Assembly (NCBI GenBank): GCA_039196965.1
Contig: JBCCUK010000012.1
Span: 1-64,000 of the forward strand
Direction: 5' to 3'
DNA length: 64,000 nt
Origin: CALLCD01 sp039196965
GTDB taxonomy: Bacteria; Pseudomonadota; Alphaproteobacteria; Caulobacterales; Hyphomonadaceae
The notes beneath the pieces were generated by a model that was not told the origin of the DNA, did not search any database, and worked only from the letters and a program-made list of their open reading frames with translations. A program made the translations under genes and the position numbers. Position 1 is the stretch's first letter. The number at the start of each line of letters is the position of its first letter. Shown here piece after piece: positions 44,670 through 53,006 of the stretch.

Positions 44670-45023
44670 ATGATTGAAGATCAGTTTGATCGCGACCTGG
44701 AGCGTCTCTTCAAAGCCGCTGATGTTTGTTTTGACAATGACGCTGAACAGTTCTCAGAGCGCGTGATGCGTGCGGTTAAGTACCGAATAGTTTTTCGCCG
44801 GATCACGTTGGGCGTATGTGCGCTAATCGGTGGCGCTTTAGCGATTTACAATCTACCGGCAGCTTTCGAGCATCTTGATCAGATGATGGGCCTCAACGGC
44901 GAGATTGCCACGGCTTACGAGCATCTAAACTCGGGTACTTTTCAGATTGATTTGAAATGGCTGGCCACCGCAATTGTTGGGTTTGTGACTTTCTTTGCGA
45001 CATTTTCGGCAACCCAGAGCTAA
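44670..45023 (+). CDS. Small two-TM protein, possible anti-sigma factor
   Basis: A 117-residue protein with a good ribosome site (GGAGG before ATG 44670). The first 40 residues are soluble and acidic then basic (DQFDRDLERLFKAADVCF), followed by two hydrophobic helices (about 44-64 and 94-112) with a loop between. No Cys/His zinc anti-sigma motif is seen. Position 9 bases after the ECF sigma gene suggests it holds the sigma factor at the membrane; this is inference. No family recognised. Confidence 0.65.
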   Translation: MIEDQFDRDLERLFKAADVCFDNDAEQFSERVMRAVKYRIVFRRITLGVCALIGGALAIYNLPAAFEHLDQMMGLNGEIATAYEHLNSGTFQIDLKWLATAIVGFVTFFATFSATQS

Positions 45024-45077
45024 ATTCCCGAGGGACAATTGATTGCATAGAGCGCTGGGACGGGCTAACTGCGCGCC

Positions 45078-45905
45078 ATGTCTACTCAGATACAAATCCG
45101 CCGAAAGACTGTCCGCGACATTACCGCTGCGAAAAACGGTACGCCTTTGGTCTGCCTGACGGCGCATTCGGCTCCGATGGCCGAGCTTCTCGATCCGTTC
45201 TGCGATGTCATACTGGTTGGTGACAGTGTCGGAATGGTCGTTCATGGCTTGCCATCCACGGTCGGTGTAACCCTTGAGATGATGATACTGCATGGGCAGG
45301 CGGTTATGCGGGGATCAAGACAGGCATTTGTTGTCGTCGACATGCCTTTCGGTTCTTACGAAACCAACTCTGATCAGGCTTTTCTCAATGCCGCGCGGGT
45401 CATGCGCGAAACGGGATGTCATGCTGTAAAAATCGAAAGTGGGACATATGCCAGTGAGCAGATTGCCCATCTCGTCGAACGGGGAGTTCCAGTTATGGGC
45501 CATGTGGGCCTGCGCCCCCAGGCGGTGAATGTTGACGGCGGCTTCCGCGCCAAGGGTCGTACTAAGGCAGGCTGGGCACGAGCGCTCGACGAAGCCGCAG
45601 CCGCAGATGAGGCTGGGGCATTTGCTATCGTCGTCGAAGGCGTTTCGGAGGATCTGGCACAGGAAATTACGAATACTGTGTCGTGTCCCACCATTGGCAT
45701 TGGGGCTTCGCCGGCCTGTGACGGGCAGATTCTGGTCACTGACGACATGATCGGCACCTTTGACTGGGTCCCGAAATTTGTCCGCAAGTTTGGCAATGTT
45801 CGCGATGAAATCACCAATGCTGTAGAGGCATATGCTGAAGCGGTTCGTGCCAGATCCTTTCCTGGGAAGGATGAAACCTATCATTTGAAGCGTCCCGACA
45901 GCTGA
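45078..45905 (+). CDS. panB: 3-Methyl-2-oxobutanoate hydroxymethyltransferase
   Basis: First committed enzyme of pantothenate synthesis: transfers a hydroxymethyl group from methylene-THF to 2-oxoisovalerate. Motifs: LTAHSAPMAELLDPFCDVIL with VGDSVGMVVHG, FVVVDMPFGSYE, and AVKIESG; the C-terminal IGIGASPACDGQILVTDD is diagnostic. Length 275 is normal. It heads a conserved alphaproteobacterial order panB - yfgM-like - bamB - der. Confidence 0.96.
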   Translation: MSTQIQIRRKTVRDITAAKNGTPLVCLTAHSAPMAELLDPFCDVILVGDSVGMVVHGLPSTVGVTLEMMILHGQAVMRGSRQAFVVVDMPFGSYETNSDQAFLNAARVMRETGCHAVKIESGTYASEQIAHLVERGVPVMGHVGLRPQAVNVDGGFRAKGRTKAGWARALDEAAAADEAGAFAIVVEGVSEDLAQEITNTVSCPTIGIGASPACDGQILVTDDMIGTFDWVPKFVRKFGNVRDEITNAVEAYAEAVRARSFPGKDETYHLKRPDS

Positions 45906-45977
45906 AGAGCGTTGCGGCTGACCTGCGGCGCAGGCTATTTGTCTTTTTTATAGTAATGTCCCTTGGGAGTTAGCGCT

Positions 45978-46691
45978 TTGAGCGATGTTTTTGAGGAAGT
46001 TGAAGAAGGCTACCGCCGAGACCGGGCTGCCGAGATTTGGAAGCGGGTTGGTCCATTTGTCTGGATTGCTGCGGGTCTCCTGATCGGCGGGGTCGCCTGG
46101 TTCGAATACAACAAGATACAGGTCGCGAAGGCTCAGTTTGAGAGCATTCAGATCCTCGAAGCGGCAAGGGAGAGCCTGGAAGAGGGTGACTACGCGGCGG
46201 CGCAAGCCGGTTTTAGGGAGCTGGCATCGACGGATGCAGAGGTCTCTGCCCTTGCTCAGCACTATCTCGCAAATGCTCTCTTCGAGGGCGGCGGGGATGC
46301 GGCAGCTGCCTCTGAGCAATTGAATAATGTCGCCGGAAATGATGCGCCATTGGCAAAGCTTGCACGCTTAAAGGCCGCTTATCTGACGGCCGATGATATG
46401 GATCTTGCCGCGCTCGAAACAGCGCTTCAGGGGCTCCACACTGAAGACGGTCCGCTGGGCGTATTGGCGCTGGAGCTTGTTGCGGCGAAGGCCTTTGCGG
46501 AAGGTGACCTAAAACGGGCTCGAGAGGAGTTTTCCTATCTTCGTCTGGCTGCCAACGCTCCGCAGGGCGTCACTCAACGCGCCGAGCTTGCCCTGTCAGT
46601 CATTCCTTTCATCAGCGCTGATGAGGAGGACATGCCCGAACAACCTGCTGAAGAGATCGTATCCGAACCTGTCGAGGAGGATGGCCAGTGA
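45978..46691 (+). CDS. YfgM-like tetratricopeptide membrane protein
   Basis: A 237-residue inner-membrane protein with one N-terminal span (VGPFVWIAAGLLIGGVAWFE) and a periplasmic helical, TPR-like domain rich in Ala. The C-terminal tail is acidic (EQPAEEIVSEPVEEDGQ). The likely start is TTG 45978, after GGGAG at 6 bases; it gives the family start LSDVFEEVEEGYRRDR. YfgM proteins work with the periplasmic chaperone and Sec/Bam systems. Its stop overlaps the bamB GTG, so they are translated together. Confidence 0.85.
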   Translation: MSDVFEEVEEGYRRDRAAEIWKRVGPFVWIAAGLLIGGVAWFEYNKIQVAKAQFESIQILEAARESLEEGDYAAAQAGFRELASTDAEVSALAQHYLANALFEGGGDAAAASEQLNNVAGNDAPLAKLARLKAAYLTADDMDLAALETALQGLHTEDGPLGVLALELVAAKAFAEGDLKRAREEFSYLRLAANAPQGVTQRAELALSVIPFISADEEDMPEQPAEEIVSEPVEEDGQ

Positions 46692-48031
46692 GTATCGGGC
46701 TTCCAAAATTTATTATTGTAATCGCCAGTCTTGCCGCGCTGACAGCATGTTCCATTTTCGATTTCGGACGCGCGCGCCGCGAGGCTGAAGCTGCAGAGGA
46801 CAGAGCCGGACGGATTGCCCTCGCCATCGGTGACCTTCCTTTGGAAGCCGATCCTGAAATGGTCGATGTGCCGGTTATTTTGCCTGTTTCTGCGCCGACA
46901 CCGACATGGACAGAGGCTGGAGCCGGGCCAAGCAAAGTTGTTGGCCATGTGTCGGCTGGCGCTGATTTCGAAATAGAATGGCGCGTTAAAGCGGCTGACG
47001 GCAGTGACCGGCAGAAGGCCATATCCTCGCCCCCGGTGGCAAATGCGGACACTATCTACCTCATTGATGGCGAGCAGAGGGTGAAAGCCTTCGATATAGA
47101 GACGGGTGATCGGAAATGGTCAGTCAGCCTAAAATCGGGTTCGAGAAGGGACAAACGCAGTTTTGGTGGCGGTATCGCGATTGCCAGTGATCGTCTGGTC
47201 GTCTCCAGTGGTTTTGGGTTCGTAACTTTGCTCGACAGCAACTCCGGCGACGAGATATGGCGGCGCGATTTAGGTGCCCCTGTATCGGGATCTCCCACAG
47301 TTAAAGACGACCGTATACTGATCGTAACTCAGAACAATGAGATTTTTGCGCTGTCGATGGAAACAGGTGATGTCGAGTGGAGTGATCAGGCGATTGCTGA
47401 GACGGCAAGAGTGCTCGGTTCACCGAGCGTTGCGGCTATTGAGGATCTTGTCGTAGCACCGTTTTCATCTGGAGAGGTCATCGCTTATCTGAGCTCCAAT
47501 GGCCGGCGATTATGGAGTGATGCGTTGACGCGGTCTGGCCGTTTTACTCCAATCTCCGCACTGAATGATATCGCCGCGCGGCCCGTACTTAACGCTGGCG
47601 TAGTCTATGCTGCGAGCCAGTCAGGCATACTTGCCGCCATTGATGGCCGCAGTGGGCAGCGGGTGTGGTCCCAGCCTATTGGGACTGTTCAGGCTCCCGC
47701 TCTTGTTGGCGAGTATCTTTTTGTTTCCGGTGTGGATGGACAAGTTGCCTGCATGGCGTCGAATAATGGTGCTGTGATTTGGGCTGAGCAACTACCCCGA
47801 TTCAAGAAAGAAAATAAGCGCCGTGGACGGATTAGTTATGCTGGTCCGATTATCGCCTCCAACAGGGTGGTTCTAGCGTCTTCGGAGGGTGATCTGATAG
47901 GCCTTTCTCCGCAGTCAGGTGAAGAGGTTTCACGGCTTGACCTCAAGGACCCGATATTTATCGAGCCGATTGCCGTCGGCGATCGGCTTATTATTCTCAC
48001 CGATAAGGGGCGGCTTATTTCCGTTCGCTGA
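46688..48031 (+). CDS. bamB: Outer-membrane assembly lipoprotein BamB
   Basis: PQQ-like beta-propeller of the BAM complex. A signal with lipobox LTAC-S (Cys near residue 21) is followed by about 80 Ala/Glu-rich residues, then repeated propeller blades with GDRKWSVSL, GDEIWRRDLG, GDVEWSDQ, GQRVWSQPIG, each containing the W-docking motif. It is 447 residues. GTG 46688 overlaps the previous stop. Neighbours yfgM-like and der match E. coli order yfgM-bamB-der. Confidence 0.94.
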   Translation: MSIGLPKFIIVIASLAALTACSIFDFGRARREAEAAEDRAGRIALAIGDLPLEADPEMVDVPVILPVSAPTPTWTEAGAGPSKVVGHVSAGADFEIEWRVKAADGSDRQKAISSPPVANADTIYLIDGEQRVKAFDIETGDRKWSVSLKSGSRRDKRSFGGGIAIASDRLVVSSGFGFVTLLDSNSGDEIWRRDLGAPVSGSPTVKDDRILIVTQNNEIFALSMETGDVEWSDQAIAETARVLGSPSVAAIEDLVVAPFSSGEVIAYLSSNGRRLWSDALTRSGRFTPISALNDIAARPVLNAGVVYAASQSGILAAIDGRSGQRVWSQPIGTVQAPALVGEYLFVSGVDGQVACMASNNGAVIWAEQLPRFKKENKRRGRISYAGPIIASNRVVLASSEGDLIGLSPQSGEEVSRLDLKDPIFIEPIAVGDRLIILTDKGRLISVR

Positions 48032-48055
48032 TTTCGAACGAAATGCTGGTGATGT

Positions 48056-49564
48056 ATGGCCTTAAGGCTCGCAATTGTTGGACGTCCGAATGTGGGCAAG
48101 TCCACCCTTTTTAATCGTCTAGTTGGCAAGCGGATCGCCCTTGTTGACGATCAACCCGGTGTTACTCGGGATCGTAAAGAGGCGGACGGTCGGTTGGCGG
48201 ATCTGCCGCTTACCCTGATCGATACCGCAGGGTATGAAGACGTAAACGATGGATCTCTGGAAGCCCGCATGCGCGCCCAGACCGAGATCGCCATTGCAGA
48301 AGCGGATCTTGCACTGTTCCTGATCGATGCGAGGTCGGGCGTTACTCCCATGGATGAGCGATTTGCTGAGGTTCTGCGACAGGCCGATATGCCGGTCGTC
48401 CTGGCCGCCAACAAGTGTGAAGGAAAAGCTGGGCTATCTGGGCTCTATGATGCTTTTGCGCTCGGTTTTGGCGAACCAGTGGCCTTATCGGCCGAGCATG
48501 GGGAAGGGTTCGGCGATTTGTTCGAAGCATTCAGGGAGTCACTTGGCGAAGAGGGGCTCGCGGCCGCTTACGCCATGGATGTCGAAGAGGAGAATAACGC
48601 CGAAGGCAATGATATTCTTTCCCGCCTCGAGCACATAAACGTTGATGATCCGAACCTGACCGATGGTCAGCTGGCTGAGATGTTAGCCGAGGCTGGGGTA
48701 GACGATACGGATCAAATAATATCTGAGGCAGAGATCAAGCCTATCCGACTCGCTATTGTCGGCCGACCGAATGCCGGAAAGTCGACATTGATCAATACAC
48801 TGATTGAATCCGAACGCTTGTTGACAGGTCCGGAAGCTGGAATCACACGGGATTCGGTTTCGATAGACTGGTCATGGAATGGTCGGAATATCCGCCTTGT
48901 GGACACAGCCGGATTGCGCAAGCGCGCAAAGGTGCAGGAACGGTTGGAGCGCATGTCAACTGGTGAGACAATCCGTTCACTGAAGTACGCCGATATCGTC
49001 GCTCTCATTATGGATGCAGACGAAGCGCTCGAAAAACAGGATCTGCAAATTGCCGATCTCGCATTACGGGAAGGGCGTGGGCTTGTACTCGTGGCGTCAA
49101 AAATGGATACGGTGAAAAATCCGGATGAAGTTCGCAGCGCTTTGAGAGACAAGGTGTCCCGCCTGTTGCCGAATGCAGGCAGTGCGCCGCTCATTGCATT
49201 ATCGGGCCTTACGGCGAAAGGCACTAAGCGTTTTATGCCTGCCGTCGTCGACGTTTATGATAATTGGTCAGCAAGAGTTAAGACCGGCGATCTCAATCGC
49301 TGGCTACGATACGTGATCGAACGTCATCCGCCGCCGTCCGTACAAGGAAAGCGGATTAAGCCGCGTTACATGGCTCAGATAAAGGCTCGCCCACCGACAT
49401 TTGTCCTAATGGCGTCCCGCGGCAATCAAATGCCCGAGCAATACAAGCGGTACTTGGTGAATGGTATCCGTGAGGCATTCGATATGACGGGTACGCCGAT
49501 CCGGCTGTTTGTTCGCCAGAGTGCGAACCCTTTTGCCAACAAGGGTGGAAGCAAAAAACGCTAG
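48056..49564 (+). CDS. der: Ribosome biogenesis GTPase Der
   Basis: Essential double GTPase of 50S assembly. Two P-loops are seen, GRPNVGKSTLFNRL near residue 8 and GRPNAGKSTLINTL near 238, with DTAGYED and DTAGLRKRAK switch regions, NKCEGK and SKMD specificity motifs, and the C-terminal KH-like domain. Length 502. Between the two GTPase domains is an acidic stretch (VEEENNAEGND). Its stop codon overlaps the stop of the convergent ABC-F gene in a shared CTAG. Confidence 0.96.
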   Translation: MALRLAIVGRPNVGKSTLFNRLVGKRIALVDDQPGVTRDRKEADGRLADLPLTLIDTAGYEDVNDGSLEARMRAQTEIAIAEADLALFLIDARSGVTPMDERFAEVLRQADMPVVLAANKCEGKAGLSGLYDAFALGFGEPVALSAEHGEGFGDLFEAFRESLGEEGLAAAYAMDVEEENNAEGNDILSRLEHINVDDPNLTDGQLAEMLAEAGVDDTDQIISEAEIKPIRLAIVGRPNAGKSTLINTLIESERLLTGPEAGITRDSVSIDWSWNGRNIRLVDTAGLRKRAKVQERLERMSTGETIRSLKYADIVALIMDADEALEKQDLQIADLALREGRGLVLVASKMDTVKNPDEVRSALRDKVSRLLPNAGSAPLIALSGLTAKGTKRFMPAVVDVYDNWSARVKTGDLNRWLRYVIERHPPPSVQGKRIKPRYMAQIKARPPTFVLMASRGNQMPEQYKRYLVNGIREAFDMTGTPIRLFVRQSANPFANKGGSKKR

Positions 49565-51438
49565 TTCTTCGCTTCCTCAATCGCTTCTCGCTTTTCCTCC
49601 AGCTCCAGCCAATCCATCTCAGCAGCGTCCAATTCAGTGCGGACGTCTGATAGACGCGCAGACTTCGTGTTAAAGGTGTCAGGATTGCTGGCGTAAAGGT
49701 CAGGATCAGCAAGCGCCTCCTCAAGAGAGAGGATTTCTTTTGTCAGTACCGGGATGAGGTCGTCGAGTTCTTTGAGTCTAAACTGATCCTTGAAAGTAAG
49801 CTTCTTCAGCGGTGCATCGGCAGGTGTTGTTTCACCGGATTTTTCGGACTTTTTCGCACGGTTAGCCGTGTCTAGTTCTATTTTTCTCAGCTGTTTTAAC
49901 TGCTCTTGAGCATCGGTCCATCCGCCAGCAGTCTGCACCCATTTTCCGCCGCCGAGAGGCGACAGGCAGGATGTCACCGTATGGTCTAGAAAGGCTCTAT
50001 CATGGCTAACGATGATCAGTGTCCCAGCGAACTGCTCTAGCATATCCTCCAGCAAGTCGAGCGTTTGCATGTCCAGATCATTGGTCGGCTCATCAAGAAT
50101 GAGCAGGTCGCATTTCCGTGCAAGGGCGACAGCGAGCGTGAGCCGATTACGTTCGCCTCCCGAAAGGGCTCTGACAGGCTGGCGCAACTGATCTGATTTG
50201 AAAAGAAAGTCGCGGGCATAGGCACCTACATGGCGCGGGCTATCCTGCACCATGATTGTATCGCCGCCATTGGGTGCAAGCGTTTCCCACACTGTATCCT
50301 TCTTGCGAAGGGTCTCCCTTGTCTGGTCGAGGAAGGTCGTTTCAATCGTTTTATTGAGTTTTACCGAACCCATATCCGGTCCGAGCTCCTTGAGCATAAG
50401 TCTGACCAACGTTGTTTTGCCAGCTCCGTTCGGGCCGATAATGCCAATACGGTCACCGCGCAGTATACGGACAGAAAAATCACTCGCGATGTTAAGCTCG
50501 CCTCTCGGGGTATCGAAGCTCTTTGAGATCCCCCGGACATCAATAATTTTTCGGCTCGCAGTATCACCGGTCTCAGCTGAAAGCGGTGCATTTGCCCGGG
50601 CTTCACCGAGTGCCGAACGCCGCCTGGCATGTTCAGCACGCAGTTTCTTGAGTCGTTCCAATCGACCCATATTGCGTTTTCGGCGTCCTGTTACGCCCCT
50701 TGCAAGCCAGCGCTGCTCTTCCTTGAGCTGTGTCTTCATCTTTGCAAGTGCTTTTTCTTCTTCAGCCTCAATGCTGCTCGCCCAATTGTCAAAATCGCCA
50801 TATCCGCGTGGGCTTTTCATGACGATGCCCTGGCGTAGCCAAAGGGTGTTGGTGGAGACCGACGACAGAAACGCCCGGTCGTGGGAGACCAGCAGAACTG
50901 CACCCTTGAAGGATTTCAACCGGCTCTCCAGCGCCGTGATCATCGGCACATCAAGATGATTTGTTGGTTCGTCCAGGAGCAGAATGTCCGGATCCGCCGC
51001 GAAAGCACGCGCCAACGCAGCGCGGCGCTGTTGGCCGCCGGACATGGTTTTCGGGTTGGCTTCAAGGTCGAGCCCCATGGCCATCAGTTCCGACTCGGCG
51101 CGGTGTTGCTCCGTCTCCAGATCAACCCTCCCGCCTCCGGCTGCTGCGCGCGGTGCGTCATGGTCCAGCACGAAGTCTAAAATCGCCTTGTAGGACGAGA
51201 GATCTGGTTCCTGTTCGACGGTCACGATATGGGTGCCGGGATGTATCCAAAGCTCACCGTCATCGGGCTCAATCCGGCCGTCAACAATCTTCATGAGCGT
51301 TGATTTTCCGGCACCATTTCGGCCAACGAGGGCCGCCCGTTCGCCTTTTGATAAAGTGAAATCGACCCCTTCAAAAAGGGGCTTGCCGCCGAAGGCCAGG
51401 CGAAGGTCTGTAGCTGTCAGGATCGGTGTTTGGACCAT
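49561..51438 (-). CDS. ABC-F family ATPase, Uup-like
   Basis: Soluble ABC-F protein with two nucleotide-binding domains: Walker A GRNGAGKST and GPNGAGKTT, signature SGGQQRRAALARA and SGGERNRLTLAVA, and Walker B DILLLDEPTNHLD and LLILDEPTNDLD. A linker between them is rich in Lys/Arg (GRRKRNMGRLERL). The C-terminal region is a coiled coil (LRLKELDDLIPVL type), as in Uup, which acts in ribosome or DNA-structure maintenance. I start at ATG 51438 (625 residues); the frame extends to GTG 51507 without a conserved start. Confidence 0.93.
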   Translation of the reverse strand: MVQTPILTATDLRLAFGGKPLFEGVDFTLSKGERAALVGRNGAGKSTLMKIVDGRIEPDDGELWIHPGTHIVTVEQEPDLSSYKAILDFVLDHDAPRAAAGGGRVDLETEQHRAESELMAMGLDLEANPKTMSGGQQRRAALARAFAADPDILLLDEPTNHLDVPMITALESRLKSFKGAVLLVSHDRAFLSSVSTNTLWLRQGIVMKSPRGYGDFDNWASSIEAEEEKALAKMKTQLKEEQRWLARGVTGRRKRNMGRLERLKKLRAEHARRRSALGEARANAPLSAETGDTASRKIIDVRGISKSFDTPRGELNIASDFSVRILRGDRIGIIGPNGAGKTTLVRLMLKELGPDMGSVKLNKTIETTFLDQTRETLRKKDTVWETLAPNGGDTIMVQDSPRHVGAYARDFLFKSDQLRQPVRALSGGERNRLTLAVALARKCDLLILDEPTNDLDMQTLDLLEDMLEQFAGTLIIVSHDRAFLDHTVTSCLSPLGGGKWVQTAGGWTDAQEQLKQLRKIELDTANRAKKSEKSGETTPADAPLKKLTFKDQFRLKELDDLIPVLTKEILSLEEALADPDLYASNPDTFNTKSARLSDVRTELDAAEMDWLELEEKREAIEEAKN

Positions 51439-51526
51439 GGCCAGTGGATAGTACGATTGTGCTGGATTGTCCCTCGTTTTTTCATCGAGGGTGTGACGCT
51501 CCGACACGCTCTATTCGGTATTGAAA

Positions 51527-51584
51527 CTCTCAATTTGAGACTCTCAGATTCGGCGCGCTGAGAGTTTCTGTTCATGTTGAGAGT
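51527..51584. repeat. Four ACTCTCA boxes in two opposed pairs
   Basis: ACTCTCA occurs at 51527-51533 and 51540-51546, and its complement TGAGAGT at 51559-51565 and 51578-51584. The outer-inner pair GAAACTCTCA (51523-51532) and TGAGAGTTTC (51559-51568) is a perfect 10-bp inverted repeat. It lies in the 371-base gap before the ABC-F gene and could be a multimeric operator. The rest of this gap shows no gene. Confidence 0.5.
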
Positions 51585-51809
51585 ACGGCTGGGGGACACT
51601 CAAATTGTTATGTTGGATTTTGCTGTCGGCGAAGCGCCCGCTAGACTGCCTGAATCAGCTTCACTTCTTCGTTACGGACATTGCTGACTGTGGGAGTGAC
51701 GATTCGAGCATGCATAGCTTAGTTGAGGGAGGCCACCTGCCTCTCGCCATTGCAACGGTGCAAACCCTGATTAGGATGAATAAAAATGTCCTTGGGAGAG
51801 GCCATTGTC

Positions 51810-52219
51810 ATGCATTCAATCATTCTTATTTGCTCTGCGAGCCTGGCTATTCTTACGATTTTGCTGGCCTTCTGGACCAGCATCCAGCGTGGTTCGAGCA
51901 GTACCATTGCTTACGGCGCGCCGCTGGACCCGGCATCGGCCATGGCCAAAGCCCAGCGTGCACACGGCAATGCCGCTGAATATTCGGCGCTCCTGATTGC
52001 ACTCTTTTCACGGTCGGTTTTGCCTATCAGGGAAGAGACCTCGGCGGCCTTGTCACCTGGACGATTATTGCTGTTACGGGATCGCGCGGAATACATGCCC
52101 TGGGCTTCCTGATCTGTTCCACGCTCGAAAAGCCCCATGTGCTGAAAGCGGTCGGTGCGCTCGTTACCTATATCGGCGCGTTGTTGATTGCGGGCTTGGC
52201 ATTATCGCAGGTCCTATAA
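51810..52219 (+). pseudogene. MAPEG family membrane protein, frameshifted
   Basis: MAPEG proteins are small four-helix membrane proteins. The first frame gives HSIILICSASLAILTILLAF and QRAHGNAAEYSALLIALF, then shifts at the TTTTC run at 52005-52009. From ACG 52010 another frame continues with TVGFAYQGRDLGGLVTW and TLEKPHVLKAVGALVTYIG to TAA 52219. The two parts join to a normal ~136-residue protein if one base is restored. This is either a young pseudogene or an assembly error at the homopolymer. ATG 51786 is an alternative start. Confidence 0.75.
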
Positions 52220-52342
52220 AACGCCTGCCTTACCGATATCCGCGAAGGCGGGTGTTCATCAAGCGAATGTGAACTAGCGTTTGCCTTGACTTTTACGCCG
52301 GCGCAGAGCTGCAAGAGGCTCTATTCATCTGGGGAGCTCACC

Positions 52343-52942
52343 ATGGAACTCACACAAAGCGGCACAAACAAAGCCGTTGCCGCTCTGCTACTGCTGGCAG
52401 CTATTTCGCAACCGATTTACACGGCGCTTTATATAAGCGCGCCGGAAGTGGAGCGCCAATTCCTTTGGGGACTGGAAGCGCTGTTGTTCGTGGTGCTGAC
52501 TGCATTGGCGGGCTCTGCTCTTGCTATGGCGAAACGCTACACGCTCGCTTTTTCGGCCATTGCTTTCAGCGCAGTGCTGAACGTCGTGCAGGTTGGCGTC
52601 GGGCTGGTGCAGTTTGGCCCAGCCGGCGAGGTTGCCGGGGCAGGTGCTGAATTTGGCGCACTCGCCGGGGCGATTTTCGCATTCTCTTTCTTTGCCTACT
52701 ACGCGGCGAAAGTGCTGCTCGGCCTCGCTGCGCTCGTAATTGGTATGGGCAAGATGGGCGAAGGCGGAAAGGCACTTGGCGGGCTTACGGCTTTGGCAGG
52801 TTTCGTAGCTTTCGCGGCGAATACGATACTGATGATGTTTGGCCGAGATGGATTTTTGCCGTCACCCGTTGCGGGTGCTTCAGGCGTTGTGGCGACACTG
52901 CTCCTGGCAATTTGTCTATTCGGTCTGAATAGCGACGACTGA
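52343..52942 (+). CDS. Hypothetical polytopic membrane protein
   Basis: A protein of 199 residues after GGGGAG, with about six hydrophobic stretches (for example AVAALLLLAAISQPIYTALY, ALLFVVLTALAGSALAMA and GVVATLLLAICLFGLNSDD). Gly and Ala are very frequent; conserved charged pairs in the helices are few. No family recognised. It follows the MAPEG remnant by 123 bases. A role cannot be suggested. Confidence 0.72.
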   Translation: MELTQSGTNKAVAALLLLAAISQPIYTALYISAPEVERQFLWGLEALLFVVLTALAGSALAMAKRYTLAFSAIAFSAVLNVVQVGVGLVQFGPAGEVAGAGAEFGALAGAIFAFSFFAYYAAKVLLGLAALVIGMGKMGEGGKALGGLTALAGFVAFAANTILMMFGRDGFLPSPVAGASGVVATLLLAICLFGLNSDD

Positions 52943-53006
52943 TCAGATAGCACAAGGTCTAGTGAAGGCGTACGGAGTATTCGGCGAATGCTCCGTGAGC
53001 TGTCTT

